DNA of 64,000 nucleotides, taken from NCBI GenBank assembly GCA_024114885.1, contig CP099427.1:682001-746000 (forward strand), given 5' to 3'. The notes under the pieces were generated by a model. It ran no database searches and was not told the origin of the DNA. It worked only from the letters and a program-made list of their open reading frames with translations. Position numbers and translations under genes: made by a program. The DNA is from Septoria linicola (Eukaryota > Ascomycota > Dothideomycetes > Mycosphaerellales > Mycosphaerellaceae). Below are positions 1 through 11,036 of this stretch, piece after piece (position 1 is the first letter of the stretch; every line of letters starts with the position of its first letter).

Positions 1-1481
1 TTTGGTATCTGCCAGCCAGCGCAAGACTTGATTGGGTATACTGCCAGGCTTTCGACGTAGAAGCGAGAGCTCTTATTTAGCTCTAGTGGCGATGGTGGCG
101 CAGATTCCCACGGGCACTTTTCGACGAAGAATTCGTTCATGAAGTCCATAAATGCCGCCACGTCGCTTCTGGTACTCATCGCGCCCAGACTGACACGTAT
201 CACACCCGTTGGCTTTCCATTCAATACATCGCTCTCGCCTCCACAACGATAACCTGCGCTGAAGTTCTCGTGCATTTCCCAGGGTGCGAGATTCAGATGT
301 TTGGCCACGCCGCCCGGGTTGCACAGACCGCCTGTGCGAAGATGTACCTTCTTTACTGATGCCAGCTTTTCCACTTCAGTGTTGCTCACCCAGTTGCCTT
401 GACCGTCTCGGATATTGAAAGTAATGGAAGGACCTTGGGTGCTACTGTCGCCGTATACGGAAGCCTCGTCCTTGTAGACACGACATACAGGCTGGCCATT
501 TGCATGTCGCAAAGCAACAAGCGTATCATACAGTTGCTTCGCCAGTGCTGAGGTATGTTGTGCTATGCGATCCATAGATTGAAACAGCTCGGTGTGCGTC
601 TGCATTGCCGATCTAAGTGCAAGAATGCTGTGCACAGGCAACGTGCCATCTTCAAGCTGTTCATGCAGAGATGCTGACTTTGGAATATGCCATTGCTCCT
701 TCGCACAAACCACCATGTCTACAGTCCCACCACCGAAGTACTGGCGGCTTTGGAACAGATGAGCACAGTCCTTCCTCACGATTAGTGCCCCAAGATCCGG
801 AAAGCCGAACATTTTGGCAAAGCTCAGGACTGTAAAGTCTGGCGTTGCCTCGAGATTGCACAGCCGCAAAGACGATGTCGCTGCAGATGCGGCTACATCA
901 AGCAGAGAGAACACTTTCTGAGACCTGCAGTTACTCAGCCATTTCAACGAAAGCTTTCGGCCATTCATATTCGACTGTAGTGGGTAAGCAAAAAGTCGCT
1001 GGCCGTCTCCCGGCATGACATCCTGACCGAGCCAGGCAACCACTTCATCGTCTGATTCGAAGCATCGGTGTTGCTTCGCAGCTTCTCGAACGCCGACAAC
1101 ACTTGTATGCGAGTCAACATGATACCCGTACCAGAATCCGTTGTCCTGCTCACGGAAAGCTTCCACAACCAGTTTGATGGCAGCGGTCGTGTTTGCAGCG
1201 AACACCAGGTCGAACTCGTCCGGATCAGCTCCAAATAGCCGCAATGTATCGTACCTGACACTATCGATCATATGCGAAGATCGCTGGCTTGATGCAGATG
1301 CGGAGTGAGGGTTGCCATAGAGTTGTGCCATCATGTCGGCATGAAAACTGTCCATAAGCGTTTTGCTGTACAGTGTAGCGCCAGCGTGGTCGAGGTATAA
1401 TGCATCTTTCAGCATGGGATACTCCTTTATGCGCATCTGCTCAATGTAGGCGTTGTACACGAGATCCATCTCGGTGGCCAT
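1..1481 (-). CDS. hxB: Molybdenum cofactor sulfurase, N-terminal part (gene runs off the window)
   Basis: The first 493 residues are read without an intron from the ATG at 1481. MoCo sulfurase is PLP-dependent; it takes sulfur from cysteine and sulfurates the molybdenum cofactor of xanthine dehydrogenase and aldehyde oxidase. An aminotransferase class V domain fills most of the window: LDHAGATLYS near the start, an HVDSHTSVVG segment, and SFAKMFGFPDLGAL with the expected PLP lysine. A C-terminal RVSLGAMST segment follows. The last in-window residues, YVESLAVYPIKSC, match the start of the MOSC N-terminal beta-barrel domain that follows the aminotransferase domain in this family. No lesion is seen. 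The name follows Aspergillus hxB. A plain cysteine desulfurase is unlikely because of the MOSC-type join. Confidence 0.93.
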   Translation of the reverse strand, partial: MATEMDLVYNAYIEQMRIKEYPMLKDALYLDHAGATLYSKTLMDSFHADMMAQLYGNPHSASASSQRSSHMIDSVRYDTLRLFGADPDEFDLVFAANTTAAIKLVVEAFREQDNGFWYGYHVDSHTSVVGVREAAKQHRCFESDDEVVAWLGQDVMPGDGQRLFAYPLQSNMNGRKLSLKWLSNCRSQKVFSLLDVAASAATSSLRLCNLEATPDFTVLSFAKMFGFPDLGALIVRKDCAHLFQSRQYFGGGTVDMVVCAKEQWHIPKSASLHEQLEDGTLPVHSILALRSAMQTHTELFQSMDRIAQHTSALAKQLYDTLVALRHANGQPVCRVYKDEASVYGDSSTQGPSITFNIRDGQGNWVSNTEVEKLASVKKVHLRTGGLCNPGGVAKHLNLAPWEMHENFSAGYRCGGESDVLNGKPTGVIRVSLGAMSTRSDVAAFMDFMNEFFVEKCPWESAPPSPLELNKSSRFYVESLAVYPIKSCAGWQIP

Positions 1482-3537
1482 TGTATCAGGTCCCGTGAGA
1501 CGCGCCTCTCGAGCTTCCGGAGGCCAGTGTTGGAGGCTCAGCCTTGATCAAGCCAGCCAGACTTGCGTTGCAACTTTGATTGCTTGAGCAACATTGAGAT
1601 CAAATCTTGACGGGTTGGTAGAAACGGCAGGTCTTGTCGGTTGATGTGCAGAAGAAGGAGACGTTGTGGTGGGTTATCTAGTGTGGATCTGACGACGGAG
1701 CTCGCCGATGTCCTCAGGCAGGAGCGACGACGACGACCTCTTCTGTCCTCCACCTCGCTTGCTCTCCGCCATGTCGCCGTCGCCTCATTCCATTGCCACT
1801 GCTACATCTGGACATTGACAGTGGCTGTATCATGATGAGCGAGGATGCATTTCATCGCTAATATGGCGCCTACGAGCTGGCTGGCTTGCCAAGAACAGCC
1901 TCGGGACAGAGCATCATTGACAACGTGCTTCTTCTCTATTTTGTAAATCACGAGACAACATTCAATATCCTCCAGACTCTGCCTTCACTGCATTGACTTT
2001 GCAATGAGCATGGCCTGTCTGAGAACGGCCGCCAGTGGATGTCACTGCTGGCCGACGCGTCCGCGTGGGAGCGGGCCTTGCTCCCGAAACACATATCACA
2101 AGGCAGACGAGTTTGATATGCTCGACTTTAGGCGCGTATATCGTCATAAATTGGCGTCATTGGCCATATGCCTGGAGATCTGGAGGTTGCAAGGAATTCC
2201 CTCTAAGCCTGAATGAGCTTCACATGGCACTCTCCAATGACCAGCACGGCGCTGGCGGGCATGATGGCCAGCTACCGTGGCTTGGTCGTCAATCACTTTT
2301 TCGTGAGGTAGCGGAGACCAAGAGCAACGGGGAGAGGTCAGCTGACACAGCAAATACTTTCCTCAGCAGCTTGAACCTCACCCAGGCCAAGCTCTCCATT
2401 TCACCCAACAGAAGTCATCCCCAGAACTTCCAGCTACAGTGCCATAGTCAACGCATTGGATCACAGAGATGGGAGCGGCAGCGAGTAAGGGTCCGCCAAC
2501 AGAGCTGAGATTGCTTCACTTTATGTTGCTCTGCTCCAGGCGTGAACATTTCACGTTATGCCCAGTCATACACACGCCCTCTCACTCTCTACCAGATTGT
2601 CCACGCGATTACAAGAACAACAGCAGATCACGACGCCGCAGTGTTCAGAACATAGCAAAGACACACAGCAGATGCTTTGATCAATAGCTTCATCACACTT
2701 CACACCAGGCTCTCCATCTCTTTACAGAAGCCATCTCCAGAATTTCCAGCTGTAATGCCACGGTCGACGCATCGGATCTCAGAAACTTGAGCGGCAGGGA
2801 CAGAGATCTCAGCTCACATGTATGCGACTGCCTCCCTTTATGGAGCTCTGCTTTTGGAGCCACCAGCACATATGAATTCTTTCTCCATTAGCTGAGCCCA
2901 TCAGTCGCAGGACCAATATCGGATCACACTGCCGCAGTACTCACAATATAGCAGAGACACACACAGGAGAAGAGAGGCAAATTTGCCATAGCCTAAATAC
3001 GAGAGCCAGTATTTGACTTGCAGCGAGAACATCCTCTGAACAGCACACTCCATTCAAATGACCACTTCAATGATCTTGTAGTCTCATCATCCCGGTCGGT
3101 TTGACTCAATTCAGGGATCGCTAGCTATGTCGAGAGTGTAAGAGACGTCAGGTCGACTACTACCGCGAGACTTCCTTCGATGGCATTTGCTACTTAAGAT
3201 ACCCGGCTAAGAGCTGACATTCACTGACTTGAAGGTGAGTCGAGAGGGAAATAGGTATGTTTTGAGCGTTGTAGCGATCTCAATGTACTGCAGCAGAAGG
3301 AGAAAGCTCTTCAAACTTAAGCAATCGTTGCTGAAGACAGAAGCAACGAACACTGTGCGCGCATCGCTAGCTCGTACTCATACTTCAAATGCACATACAT
3401 CGCCGCACTTTGAGGAGGAAGGTCGCAGCAACAATCGAAGTGAATCGCAGCTCAACATCGCAAGCACTCAAGTCCTCCCTCCAAATCCTCGACTCCCTAT
3501 ACATTCCATGATCCCTGGACATCAACTCCTATCCCCT
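1482..3537. other. Intergenic, no gene recognised; holds a diverged tandem repeat
   Basis: Open frames of 60-157 codons occur on both strands, but none has a recognisable domain or a convincing splice pattern. The only structure I see is the diverged duplication at about 2385-2970. The left end should hold the promoter of the MoCo sulfurase gene. Confidence 0.6.
2385..2970. repeat. Diverged tandem duplication, unit about 290-320 bp
   Basis: Copy A starts near 2391 (gctctccatt) and copy B near 2709 (gctctccatc). They align through a shared 'cagaacttccagct'/'cagaatttccagct' block, 'gcattggatcacaga'/'gcatcggatctcaga', 'gagcggcag', 'ctttatg..gctctgct', and end with 'catagcaaagacacaca'/'tatagcagagacacaca' at 2651 and 2948. 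The copies differ by many substitutions and indels, so the duplication is old. No coding content or terminal repeats are seen, and a relic of a mobile element is possible but not shown. Confidence 0.6.
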
Positions 3538-4142
3538 TCAGACAATACATCGCCAGCCCTCGTACATCCTCTCCATACGCATCCGATTATAGTCCCTCTC
3601 CATGTCTTGCTTCTCCCTCCACAGGACCTTGTACCTCATGCGTATATTCTCTTCGGTCATCTCCGGCCCGTATAGCTGTGGCATCTTGTACGCAACATAT
3701 CTCAAGTCCTCCCCCGACTGCTGATCATTCTCCATCCCGAAGAGCAGCAAGTCTCGATCAGCCTTCTGCGTCCACTTGTGCACGCCATCCGAGCTTGGGA
3801 CTTCTTCGGTGACTGGGTAGTCGAAGAGTCTCTTCTGGTACTCTTCGTGCTCTTCGGACAAGTCGACGTAGCGTCTCTTGATTCGGCCGATCGTAGCTGT
3901 GCTACCATGGCCTTCTTTCATGGACTTGGCTACATCGGAGATGTCGGGGAGGTCTTGACGTGCAGCGAGGGAGAACAAGAGGATGTTCTTGTCCTTTGCG
4001 AGGGTCCAGCGGATGTTGGCATATGAAGTGGATATCTTGCTGGCAGGATCGACGAGCTGTAGTATGGAGGGTCAGCTATGAATTCAGGCCGAGGAGAGAT
4101 GAAGAACTGACTGTTTGGGAGGGTATTGGGTTTGTTGGTCAT
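3538..4142 (-). CDS. Small protein with two Myb/SANT-like repeats; 5' exon unresolved
   Basis: The main exon (4056..3538) encodes about 170 residues holding two similar helical units, each opening with a W-T-x(3-4)-D-x(2)-[IL]-L-L-F pattern (RWTLAKDKNILLF and KWTQKADRDLLLF), the first followed by an IGRIKRRY helix and the second by ENIRMRYK. This suggests a tandem Myb-like DNA-binding or chromatin protein of the small fungal type. A probable first exon starts at the ATG at 4142. A GTCAGT donor at 4111, a GCTGAC branch point and a TACAG acceptor at 4057 define a 55-nt intron, but joining those exons leaves the frame off by one. Either another splice site is used or there is a 1-nt indel. The family assignment is an inference from the repeat pattern. 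Confidence 0.6.
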
Positions 4143-5304
4143 TGCAGTATAGATTTGTCGAAGGTCTCGTACTATTTAGCTTCGATATGCGGAAGCGATG
4201 AAGGCGGTAGTGGTAGCGATCGTAGTAGCCGTGGTACTGGTAATAGCGGTAATGATTCGATGTGGCGATGATCGAAAGTCTTGGTCGTATTGCTTGTTGG
4301 TACTGGAGTATAGAAGATCAAGTTTGAACCGGAGCGCAGACCTCTTTTTGTGTACGAGGCGTCCGGGTCGACGCATTCACTACTGTTGTTCTTCTACGCA
4401 CATGATCGATCCGAGTGAGCGAGTGAGCCTGATGTCCCGTGAGTTGTTGAGTGCAGGTGAATGGTAGAGAAAGTCAACGGCTAAAAGCGGCTGGCATATG
4501 AAAGTCAGCTTTGCTGGCATAGGTGAACGTCGAGCACAAAAGAGAGATGATAGTGGTTGTTACGGTTTCGTGTTATTGATGCTGCCCCTTCCGAAGCTGG
4601 TGCAGGGCTCTTATCCTGATCTATGAGACCATACTGCTTGCTGGAGACACCGTCAGCAATCAATGTTGATCACACAATGAGGCAGAACAAAGGGGAGAGG
4701 ATCTGTGGTTCTTAGTTGGCTCAAGGCGCAACGCGCCTCAGCTTAAGCAATCATGGCAACGAGAGCGAGTGGCCTTAGGCCCTCACATTGACACACCCCA
4801 TGCTCGTAGCAGACTGACAAAATGCAAACAAAGCTCACGGCGACGATTTCGTCGTGCCTCTCTCCGAATTCTTGCTTCCCTGTGTGCCTTCCATCATCCA
4901 ACCAGTGAGAATCGAGCCATTGTCATGCATCGGAGCAAGGAAACAACAGAGAGATACAAGCCCGCGCAGGCTTGCATCACATGGAAGCTCCCTCCAAAAT
5001 GCCTCGTTGTGCCGTCCTAAGGATATGCCAAGCATCACGAGGCTGTGGTTGACTTTGACCCTACCGATTGCCTAGCCACGTGGTTAAAGAACTCTCGTTG
5101 AGCTAGCTGCAGATGGGTTATCTGCCATGTGCAAGATGCAGACCTCATTCTGCTGACCAGCACTGTGACTGGCTGACATTTTCGAACCATGATCTTTCTC
5201 GTACAAAATCTACAATCTGTCTGTAGATCTTGCACTGCACCACACCCAAACCAACTGGAGAATCGCCTCTCACACCACAGACATCACAGCATCTAATTAT
5301 CAAC
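4143..5304. other. Intergenic, nothing recognised
   Basis: No domain-bearing frame on either strand. The right end should contain the promoter and leader of the secreted protein starting at 5305; the last 100 bases are rich in CA and lack ATGs, as fungal leaders often are. Confidence 0.5.
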
Positions 5305-6081
5305 ATGCAGAACAGCTTCTTCGCCCTCTTCATCGCCATCCTGGTCCTTTCAGTACCATCCTCAGCCTGGCAGCCTATGAAAGGCACCTTCAACCTCCCG
5401 GTCGCTACCTTTGCCGATGTCAACTGCGGTAATGGCACCGAGCCGGACAAATTCGCCATGAAAGGTCCTTACTCCATGGTCCGCGATGGAGTCTGCTTTC
5501 GTCACGGCGGAAGTTCCTTTCCCATCGGCTCCTTTGTCTACGGCCACGAGTGGAAAGGCAAGAAGACTGCCAAGGCCGAGAAGAAGAATCCAGTCTGCTC
5601 GATTGAAGTCTACGAGCATGACTTCTGTGGTGGGGAGAGGCGAGATTATGAAGACGAGGAGAAGACTGAAGACGATTTGCCAGCTTTCCCGATCTATGTT
5701 GTCAATGGCGCTACTCATCCCGATCGATTGAGACAGTGCTATAGCCTTGGGGAGGTTCCCAAGAAGGGGAAGAGTATGCTCATGACGTGCAAGTTTGTCA
5801 ACGATAGAGAGGTAAGTTGATTCCGACCACGCATAGACTGCCCGCATCACTGACACTTCTATCACCAGTTCCCGAATTGCCGACGCAAATCGGTCAAGGA
5901 CGATGCAGAAAAAGGACTGCTGCGAGCCTGCTTTTCGCGTGACCTGAGCGACAAAGCTGGAACGTCAGATGCAGAGGATTGGTGCAAGCCAAATTGCGGC
6001 AAGGGATGGCCGAAGCCAGTCCATGCACCAGGTTATGGGCCACAGTGTAAGGATCCGATTGGTAACTGCAAGGTGGACTGA
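5305..6081 (+). CDS. Small secreted cysteine-rich protein
   Basis: Two exons, 5305..5811 and 5869..6081, give 239 residues. The intron has a GTAAGT donor, CACTGAC branch point and CACCAG acceptor, and the frame is kept. Residues 1-20 form a clear signal peptide ending SSA-W. The mature protein has about a dozen cysteines, a lysine-rich middle, and a core CSIEVYEHDFCGG that resembles CILEFYQGMKCG in the protein at 12481. It should be exported. No known domain is recognised, so the function is unknown; candidate effector or surface protein is inference only. Confidence 0.85.
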
Positions 6082-6461
6082 TGCGGTTTAGCGTAGCGAG
6101 AGGAGATGATGACCGAGGTGAATCGAGTGCGTTATGTGTCTGTGAAGGTCGCGATGATCAATCAATTTGCGGGCTTCCGAACCTAGCGGCCAGACCCAGA
6201 TGTCTTCGTAGCAAGATCAAAGTGTTCAAATGGAAGAGCTAGCTTGCTTGCTGTAGCGCTAATGATTGAACTTGATCATCTCGGGTGCAACGCTTCAACT
6301 CGAGGCGTTCGGGCCACATCGTTCCATGTGCAGAGGTGTGATTGAAGCGGCGATAGCACTATGTGAGTGGCATGGCCAAGAGGATGTCGACGCGCACGCG
6401 TCCATTGTACATTCCGTCGAGGTTTCATGGTTTGACGAAGTCCCACCACCGAAGACTGAGC
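6082..6461. other. Intergenic between convergent genes
   Basis: 3' flanks of the secreted protein gene and the PPxY membrane protein gene. Nothing else recognised. Confidence 0.5.
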
Positions 6462-6875
6462 TCACCATACACTTCCGCCACCATCCTCGAGCCCGTCCCG
6501 GTGCAGCGTCCCAATACTCTTAATTCTCGCCACTTCCTTGTACGCTGGCGGCGGCTCCTGCTGGGCCTCGTACTTCGGAGGGCTGTCTTGATATTCCTCA
6601 TAGACAGGCGGCGGGTTGCACGCATGCCTGCTCTTAATTGCAGTTGCCTCAACGTCAACATTGGCTTGCCTTGCTGATCGCCAAGTCCCGATACCATGAA
6701 TGATGCACATGCCGAGGAAGGCCAATGTCGTCGCGGCGAAGATAATCAGCAGTATGAGAGCCAGAATCCGAGCGATCATGATGAGCTTGTCGTCCATGTG
6801 TTCGGCTTTGAGATATTTGCTGTCGTTGGTGGTGTTCGTCGTTGCTGACAGAGGTAAGTGTTGATGGTGCAGCAT
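6462..6875 (-). CDS. Single-pass membrane protein with PPxY motifs
   Basis: 137 codons with one strong hydrophobic segment, roughly residues 32-61 (ARILALILLIIFAATTLAFL), then a short basic stretch and a proline-rich tail carrying PPPVYEEY, PPKYEA and PPPAYKE. PPxY motifs are ligands of WW domains in Rsp5/NEDD4 ubiquitin ligases and their adaptors, so this could be an Rsp5 adaptor or substrate on an internal membrane. An ATG at 6800, just before the hydrophobic segment, is an equally good start and gives 112 residues. No family name is claimed. Confidence 0.75.
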   Translation of the reverse strand: MLHHQHLPLSATTNTTNDSKYLKAEHMDDKLIMIARILALILLIIFAATTLAFLGMCIIHGIGTWRSARQANVDVEATAIKSRHACNPPPVYEEYQDSPPKYEAQQEPPPAYKEVARIKSIGTLHRDGLEDGGGSVW

Positions 6876-8062
6876 GAACTCACTAGCTCAATCGCATCAT
6901 ATCCATAGCATCACTTAGACCTCAGTTGTAGTGCACATGCTGTTGGAAGCGCTTCATAACTGCGCCGCACGTAGTGAAACAAAGCCTTTGTGGAGGATCC
7001 TCGAGGAATGTACGCGCCGCTTCAGCCCGCACGAACGTAGCGCAGCGCACAAGTTTGCGTAGCAATGCACACAGCTTGCTATACCTTGTACAATAGTATT
7101 GCAGACGACGCCTGAAGTGGGCGAGCTGAGGCGTACAGCTTGCGAATTTAGCTCGGTAGCACTTCGTCACTTTGTTGACCTTGCATTTCACAGCCTTCGC
7201 ACGCCGTTGGTCCGCAACTGATGTGGCGCAATCGTGTCTGCGTATTTGCAGTTATCAATGGAAATGCTGAGGCGAAGTTCTTCGGATATGCTCAGGTTGT
7301 TCGGCAGGCGCGACTGCCTAGTTCGAAAAGGAAGCCGCGATGGGCTTCCGAAGGCAATAATTGCTCCTCAGATCCGAGTCCACCTGCTCAGAGAAGTCGG
7401 CTGCGGTTGCAACACGTCGAGCCGCTCGGACCGTGTCCTATTCATGATGCTCACGCATTGTGACGATGAGACAGCCAAAATCTCCATCCTTTGCGATGAA
7501 ACTGAGTCAGTGACATGCCATGCCTCATCTGACTTTCCGTTCACCGGAAGGGACAGATGTCAGTGACGCCTTCCTCATCACCTCAATCTTGACGACTGGC
7601 CAAAAGGAAAGGGGCTGTAGTGAACATCGCGTTCGAATTCTTAGAATTATCTTTCGGCCGTTACTGACATCGTCGACGTGCTCCTCAGGAGTGTCGATGC
7701 GATGCATGCTGTATGCAGTCTTTCATGTATGTATAATGGTCCTGCCTTCCTGGGCCTGTCCACCTAATTGCACAAAGAAAATCACATCTGCTACCATGTT
7801 GTTGCGCCATTCACCTACAGCTGCTACTGATGCAGCAATGCTATGGATGTCCCTCCTCTTGACAATCCGATCTCAACGCCGTAACTCCTCGCCAATTGAA
7901 CTGTACGAATGCAGAGTCTTCTCAAAGATAAAATGGGTATCGTGATGTGCAGTCGAAAGTGATTCATGCAATCGACAGCGGGAATCGAGCAGTGTCAAAG
8001 TGCCATGATATAAAGACGGCCGTGAACCGTACGAGCATTGAATGAGCACTCATCGTCCACAG
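6876..8062. other. Intergenic, nothing recognised
   Basis: Several short open frames but none with a domain, signal peptide or believable intron structure. Confidence 0.5.
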
Positions 8063-8662
8063 CTACCGCTCGATGCCCTTGCTCGCGCCGTCCTTCACGT
8101 AGTATGTTCCCTTGACGGCCTTGCTGATACCCACTCCAAGGGCAACTGCAACCCCGACAATGAAGACTGCAAAGAGGATCTTTGCGATCAACTTGTTGCG
8201 TTTGCTCATTGCCGTCCATTTGGCTCGCACAGGATTCAGTGCTTTGATGCCTCTCTTCTGCTGCCTCTGCTGCTTCTCTGCTTGATACTTCTGCTTCAAC
8301 GTCTGCTTGCTCGGCCACATGGTGCACTCTTTGTTCTGCTCGACGCCAATGCGCTGCGAGAAGGGGTGCTCATCATCGGTCGTAGGTGTGAGAGGCGCGT
8401 CGTTACCGGCCTCGAGGTCCTTCTCGTAGACATTGAGGTGTCCCTTCTTTGTGGCAGACGGAATGACTTCGTGAGATGCTGGTGGATGCGTGTAGAAGGG
8501 CGATTGCACAGGCACCTTGTCGTATTCTTGTGCGAGTGAATCGTGCGATGGCACTGGCGTGATAGCTGGGGAGTCGGCCATGTGCTGGCCCAGCAGAGGT
8601 GTCGTTCGTTGCTGCTCTGCTGTGGGCACGATCGAAGCCCCGAAAGTCGTTGTAGAAGCCAT
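8063..8662 (-). CDS. Conserved fungal protein with C-terminal membrane anchor, function unknown
   Basis: 199 residues, single exon. The N-terminal 115 residues are low-complexity and acidic. A conserved core KECTMWPSKQTL is followed by a lysine/glutamine-rich stretch and a single transmembrane segment (about residues 160-182, AKILFAVFIVGVAVALGVGI), leaving a short tail. The layout matches a common uncharacterised ascomycete family with a cytosolic head and one C-terminal membrane span. Start chosen at the first ATG, 8662. No function can be given. Confidence 0.8.
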   Translation of the reverse strand: MASTTTFGASIVPTAEQQRTTPLLGQHMADSPAITPVPSHDSLAQEYDKVPVQSPFYTHPPASHEVIPSATKKGHLNVYEKDLEAGNDAPLTPTTDDEHPFSQRIGVEQNKECTMWPSKQTLKQKYQAEKQQRQQKRGIKALNPVRAKWTAMSKRNKLIAKILFAVFIVGVAVALGVGISKAVKGTYYVKDGASKGIER

Positions 8663-11036
8663 ATCGACGGCTTTGATGAGGTCGACTGGTCGAGTGTGTG
8701 GAGATTGGGACGAAACTATAAGTCGACGGCCTGCCTGCTGTAGTCGGCGTCGCGGTCGTGCTGCTTATTGTTCAGGAGAAGCGTGAAGATGATCGGAAGC
8801 TGAAGAAGGCGTCAATCCGAGCAGGGACAACCTCGACGAGATCAAGGTTGACGGAAAGTGTGACCGGAGAGGAAAGACACACTCGTCTCAGGTTGACGTG
8901 TGTGCTGCCTTGGTTCAGGAGTTGAGAGATTCCCAGCCCAATGGATCGGCGTAAGTAGAGCTCGCTCGTACTATTTTCGTGTTGGCAAGCTACACTGCGA
9001 AGGAAAGACAGTGGTGAGGGTGGTGAACAGGGCAAAAGCGAAAGGATGGGCAGAGTTTCGTGTATGTACGCCGAGAAGAAGAGGTTCGAGGCAGCGCCAT
9101 TCTTCTTCTCTTCTTGCCTTTGGACTACTGAAGTGCTAGACAGAGTTAGATCGAATCAAGACTGGTCCGAGTGTCAGACATCGCCGCGATACACCACTTC
9201 TTTCCTGCAGCTTCCCATGCATCTGCTGCAGAGGCACGCGCTTTTGCACATCGCTGGCGGGCTGGCGGACTCAGCAACAGACACGGCGCTGCTGCTGCAT
9301 TTGAAAGCGGTGCAAGAGGAGATTGGCTGCCGTCCTATCACACGCCTCGCAGGCTCGCACTCCGCGGGGACGTTGTGTTTAGCGGCAACTATCCTGGTTA
9401 AGGAGGCTTGATCAAGCATTTGTTCTACAATGGTTCGAGAACGCTTCGCACTGTCGCTGCTCCAAGACACTTGCAGGCGGCCGCCGTGCTGGCGAGGCAG
9501 AGAGCATCACCGTACGTCTGCCACGCACAGAAGCAGCGAGTACAGACTTGCTACGACATGGCCACCTCAGAAGGCGTAGATAGCAATATCAAGCAATCTC
9601 GGCTTCTGTGAACCATCACTAGGGATCTTCGTTTATAGCCGCACCATCCATGACTCTGTTTCAGCACACTGACCACTTCCCGCAAACCTCTTCTCGGGTC
9701 TCTATCGTGTTCGCTGCGAGCGACTTCTTGCATCATCACCCACAGTCGTGCTACGATAAGAAGTTCGCTAGCAGATCTGTCGCATGTAGACACCTCACAT
9801 GACGGGACAATTGTAAGGCACGCTACTATGGAGGCGTTGCCGGACACGATCCAGGCTGTGAAGAGGTCACTACCAACACCACATTGGCTGCTGAAGCTCT
9901 GATGGCTCGTCTGAGACCGCGTGAAGCCACGAGCAGTGCTTCATCGTGCGTCGAAGTCAGCTTGGCCGTGATGTTCTGCAGCGCTTCCGTTGGGAAGAGA
10001 GCCCTGGTGGGTTACGGGCCCAAATGTGATCGACAGGAACCGAGACACTGACAGCAGTCCCGCTCGGCATGCTAAAAGGTCGACCAGCCAGACCTGTCGC
10101 AGTATACTCACATCCGCACTTCTGTACTGCACCACTTATTCCCTTGACGAATCTTACCTCATCGACCCCAACTCGAATTGGATCTTTGAATAAAGCACGA
10201 CGAAAATTCGCGGGAACTGTGTAGCGACAGGATCTGGTAGCTGCTCAACGCTTCATTGGCGAGCTTCCAAAGTCACGCGGAGACAGCTCCAGTGTCCACA
10301 AAGATGCATCACTTGGAAAGCGTACATGCAGAGACACCAATGCGACAGCTTCAGTGAGGGAACTTTTGATAGCATGCACTGTGATGGGGGGCCTTCCAAA
10401 GAGTGCCAATCCGACACCAGAATGGAAAGCGCGTTTGATGCAGCTACTATGCTGTGGCGTGAGCTCTTTCATGCACGTGGACGATGGACCGGCATCTAGA
10501 TTCTGACGAGCACCGCATGCGAGCTGTGCCAGAACGCTTTACTTTACCGGCCACGTCGATGATGCAGTTGCTTCTAGGTCTGACAAGTGCGAGCAAATTG
10601 GCCTCAAATCCGAGCGCGACACACACACACCGCAGACGATCAATGCCACAAACTGTGGCGCCAGTGTTTGAAGACTCTCTTGGATCTTAAAGCGACTATA
10701 ATACCGCTTCTCTTTTTGTGGCTCGGCAACGCTGTGACCCGCACTTCTTGGGCATGCTCAGTATTCAATATCAGCCCAACTATGATCGGCAATAGCACCC
10801 AGCTGTCCACCACAGCGGACCTTGGTACCAGGTTTTGAGGTCTAGGTAAGCACAAGTCCTCTTCCTAGCACCACATACTTTCTCTAGATTCTCCACTTCA
10901 CCGCCTGCATTTCATACTTCGCGCATTTTTCCTTGCAACAATAACAGCCTTGAACTCTGCGTTTGGTCGAGCAAGTGAGGCTTTCCGATAACCCTGCGCC
11001 GTGGCGGCTCTAATCCTCGAACAACTCGTCGGCAAC
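8663..11036. other. Long intergenic stretch, nothing recognised
   Basis: 2.4 kb without a supportable gene. It has a short CA run near 10620 and many small frames on both strands. Its left end is the promoter of the membrane-anchored protein and its right end that of the hydrolase at 11037. Confidence 0.5.

Noticed and set aside
2035..2508. 157-codon plus-strand frame
   Set aside because: Crosses into the degenerate tandem repeat and has no recognisable protein features.
3229..3675. 148-codon plus-strand frame
   Set aside because: Overlaps the Myb-like gene in antisense and lacks any domain.
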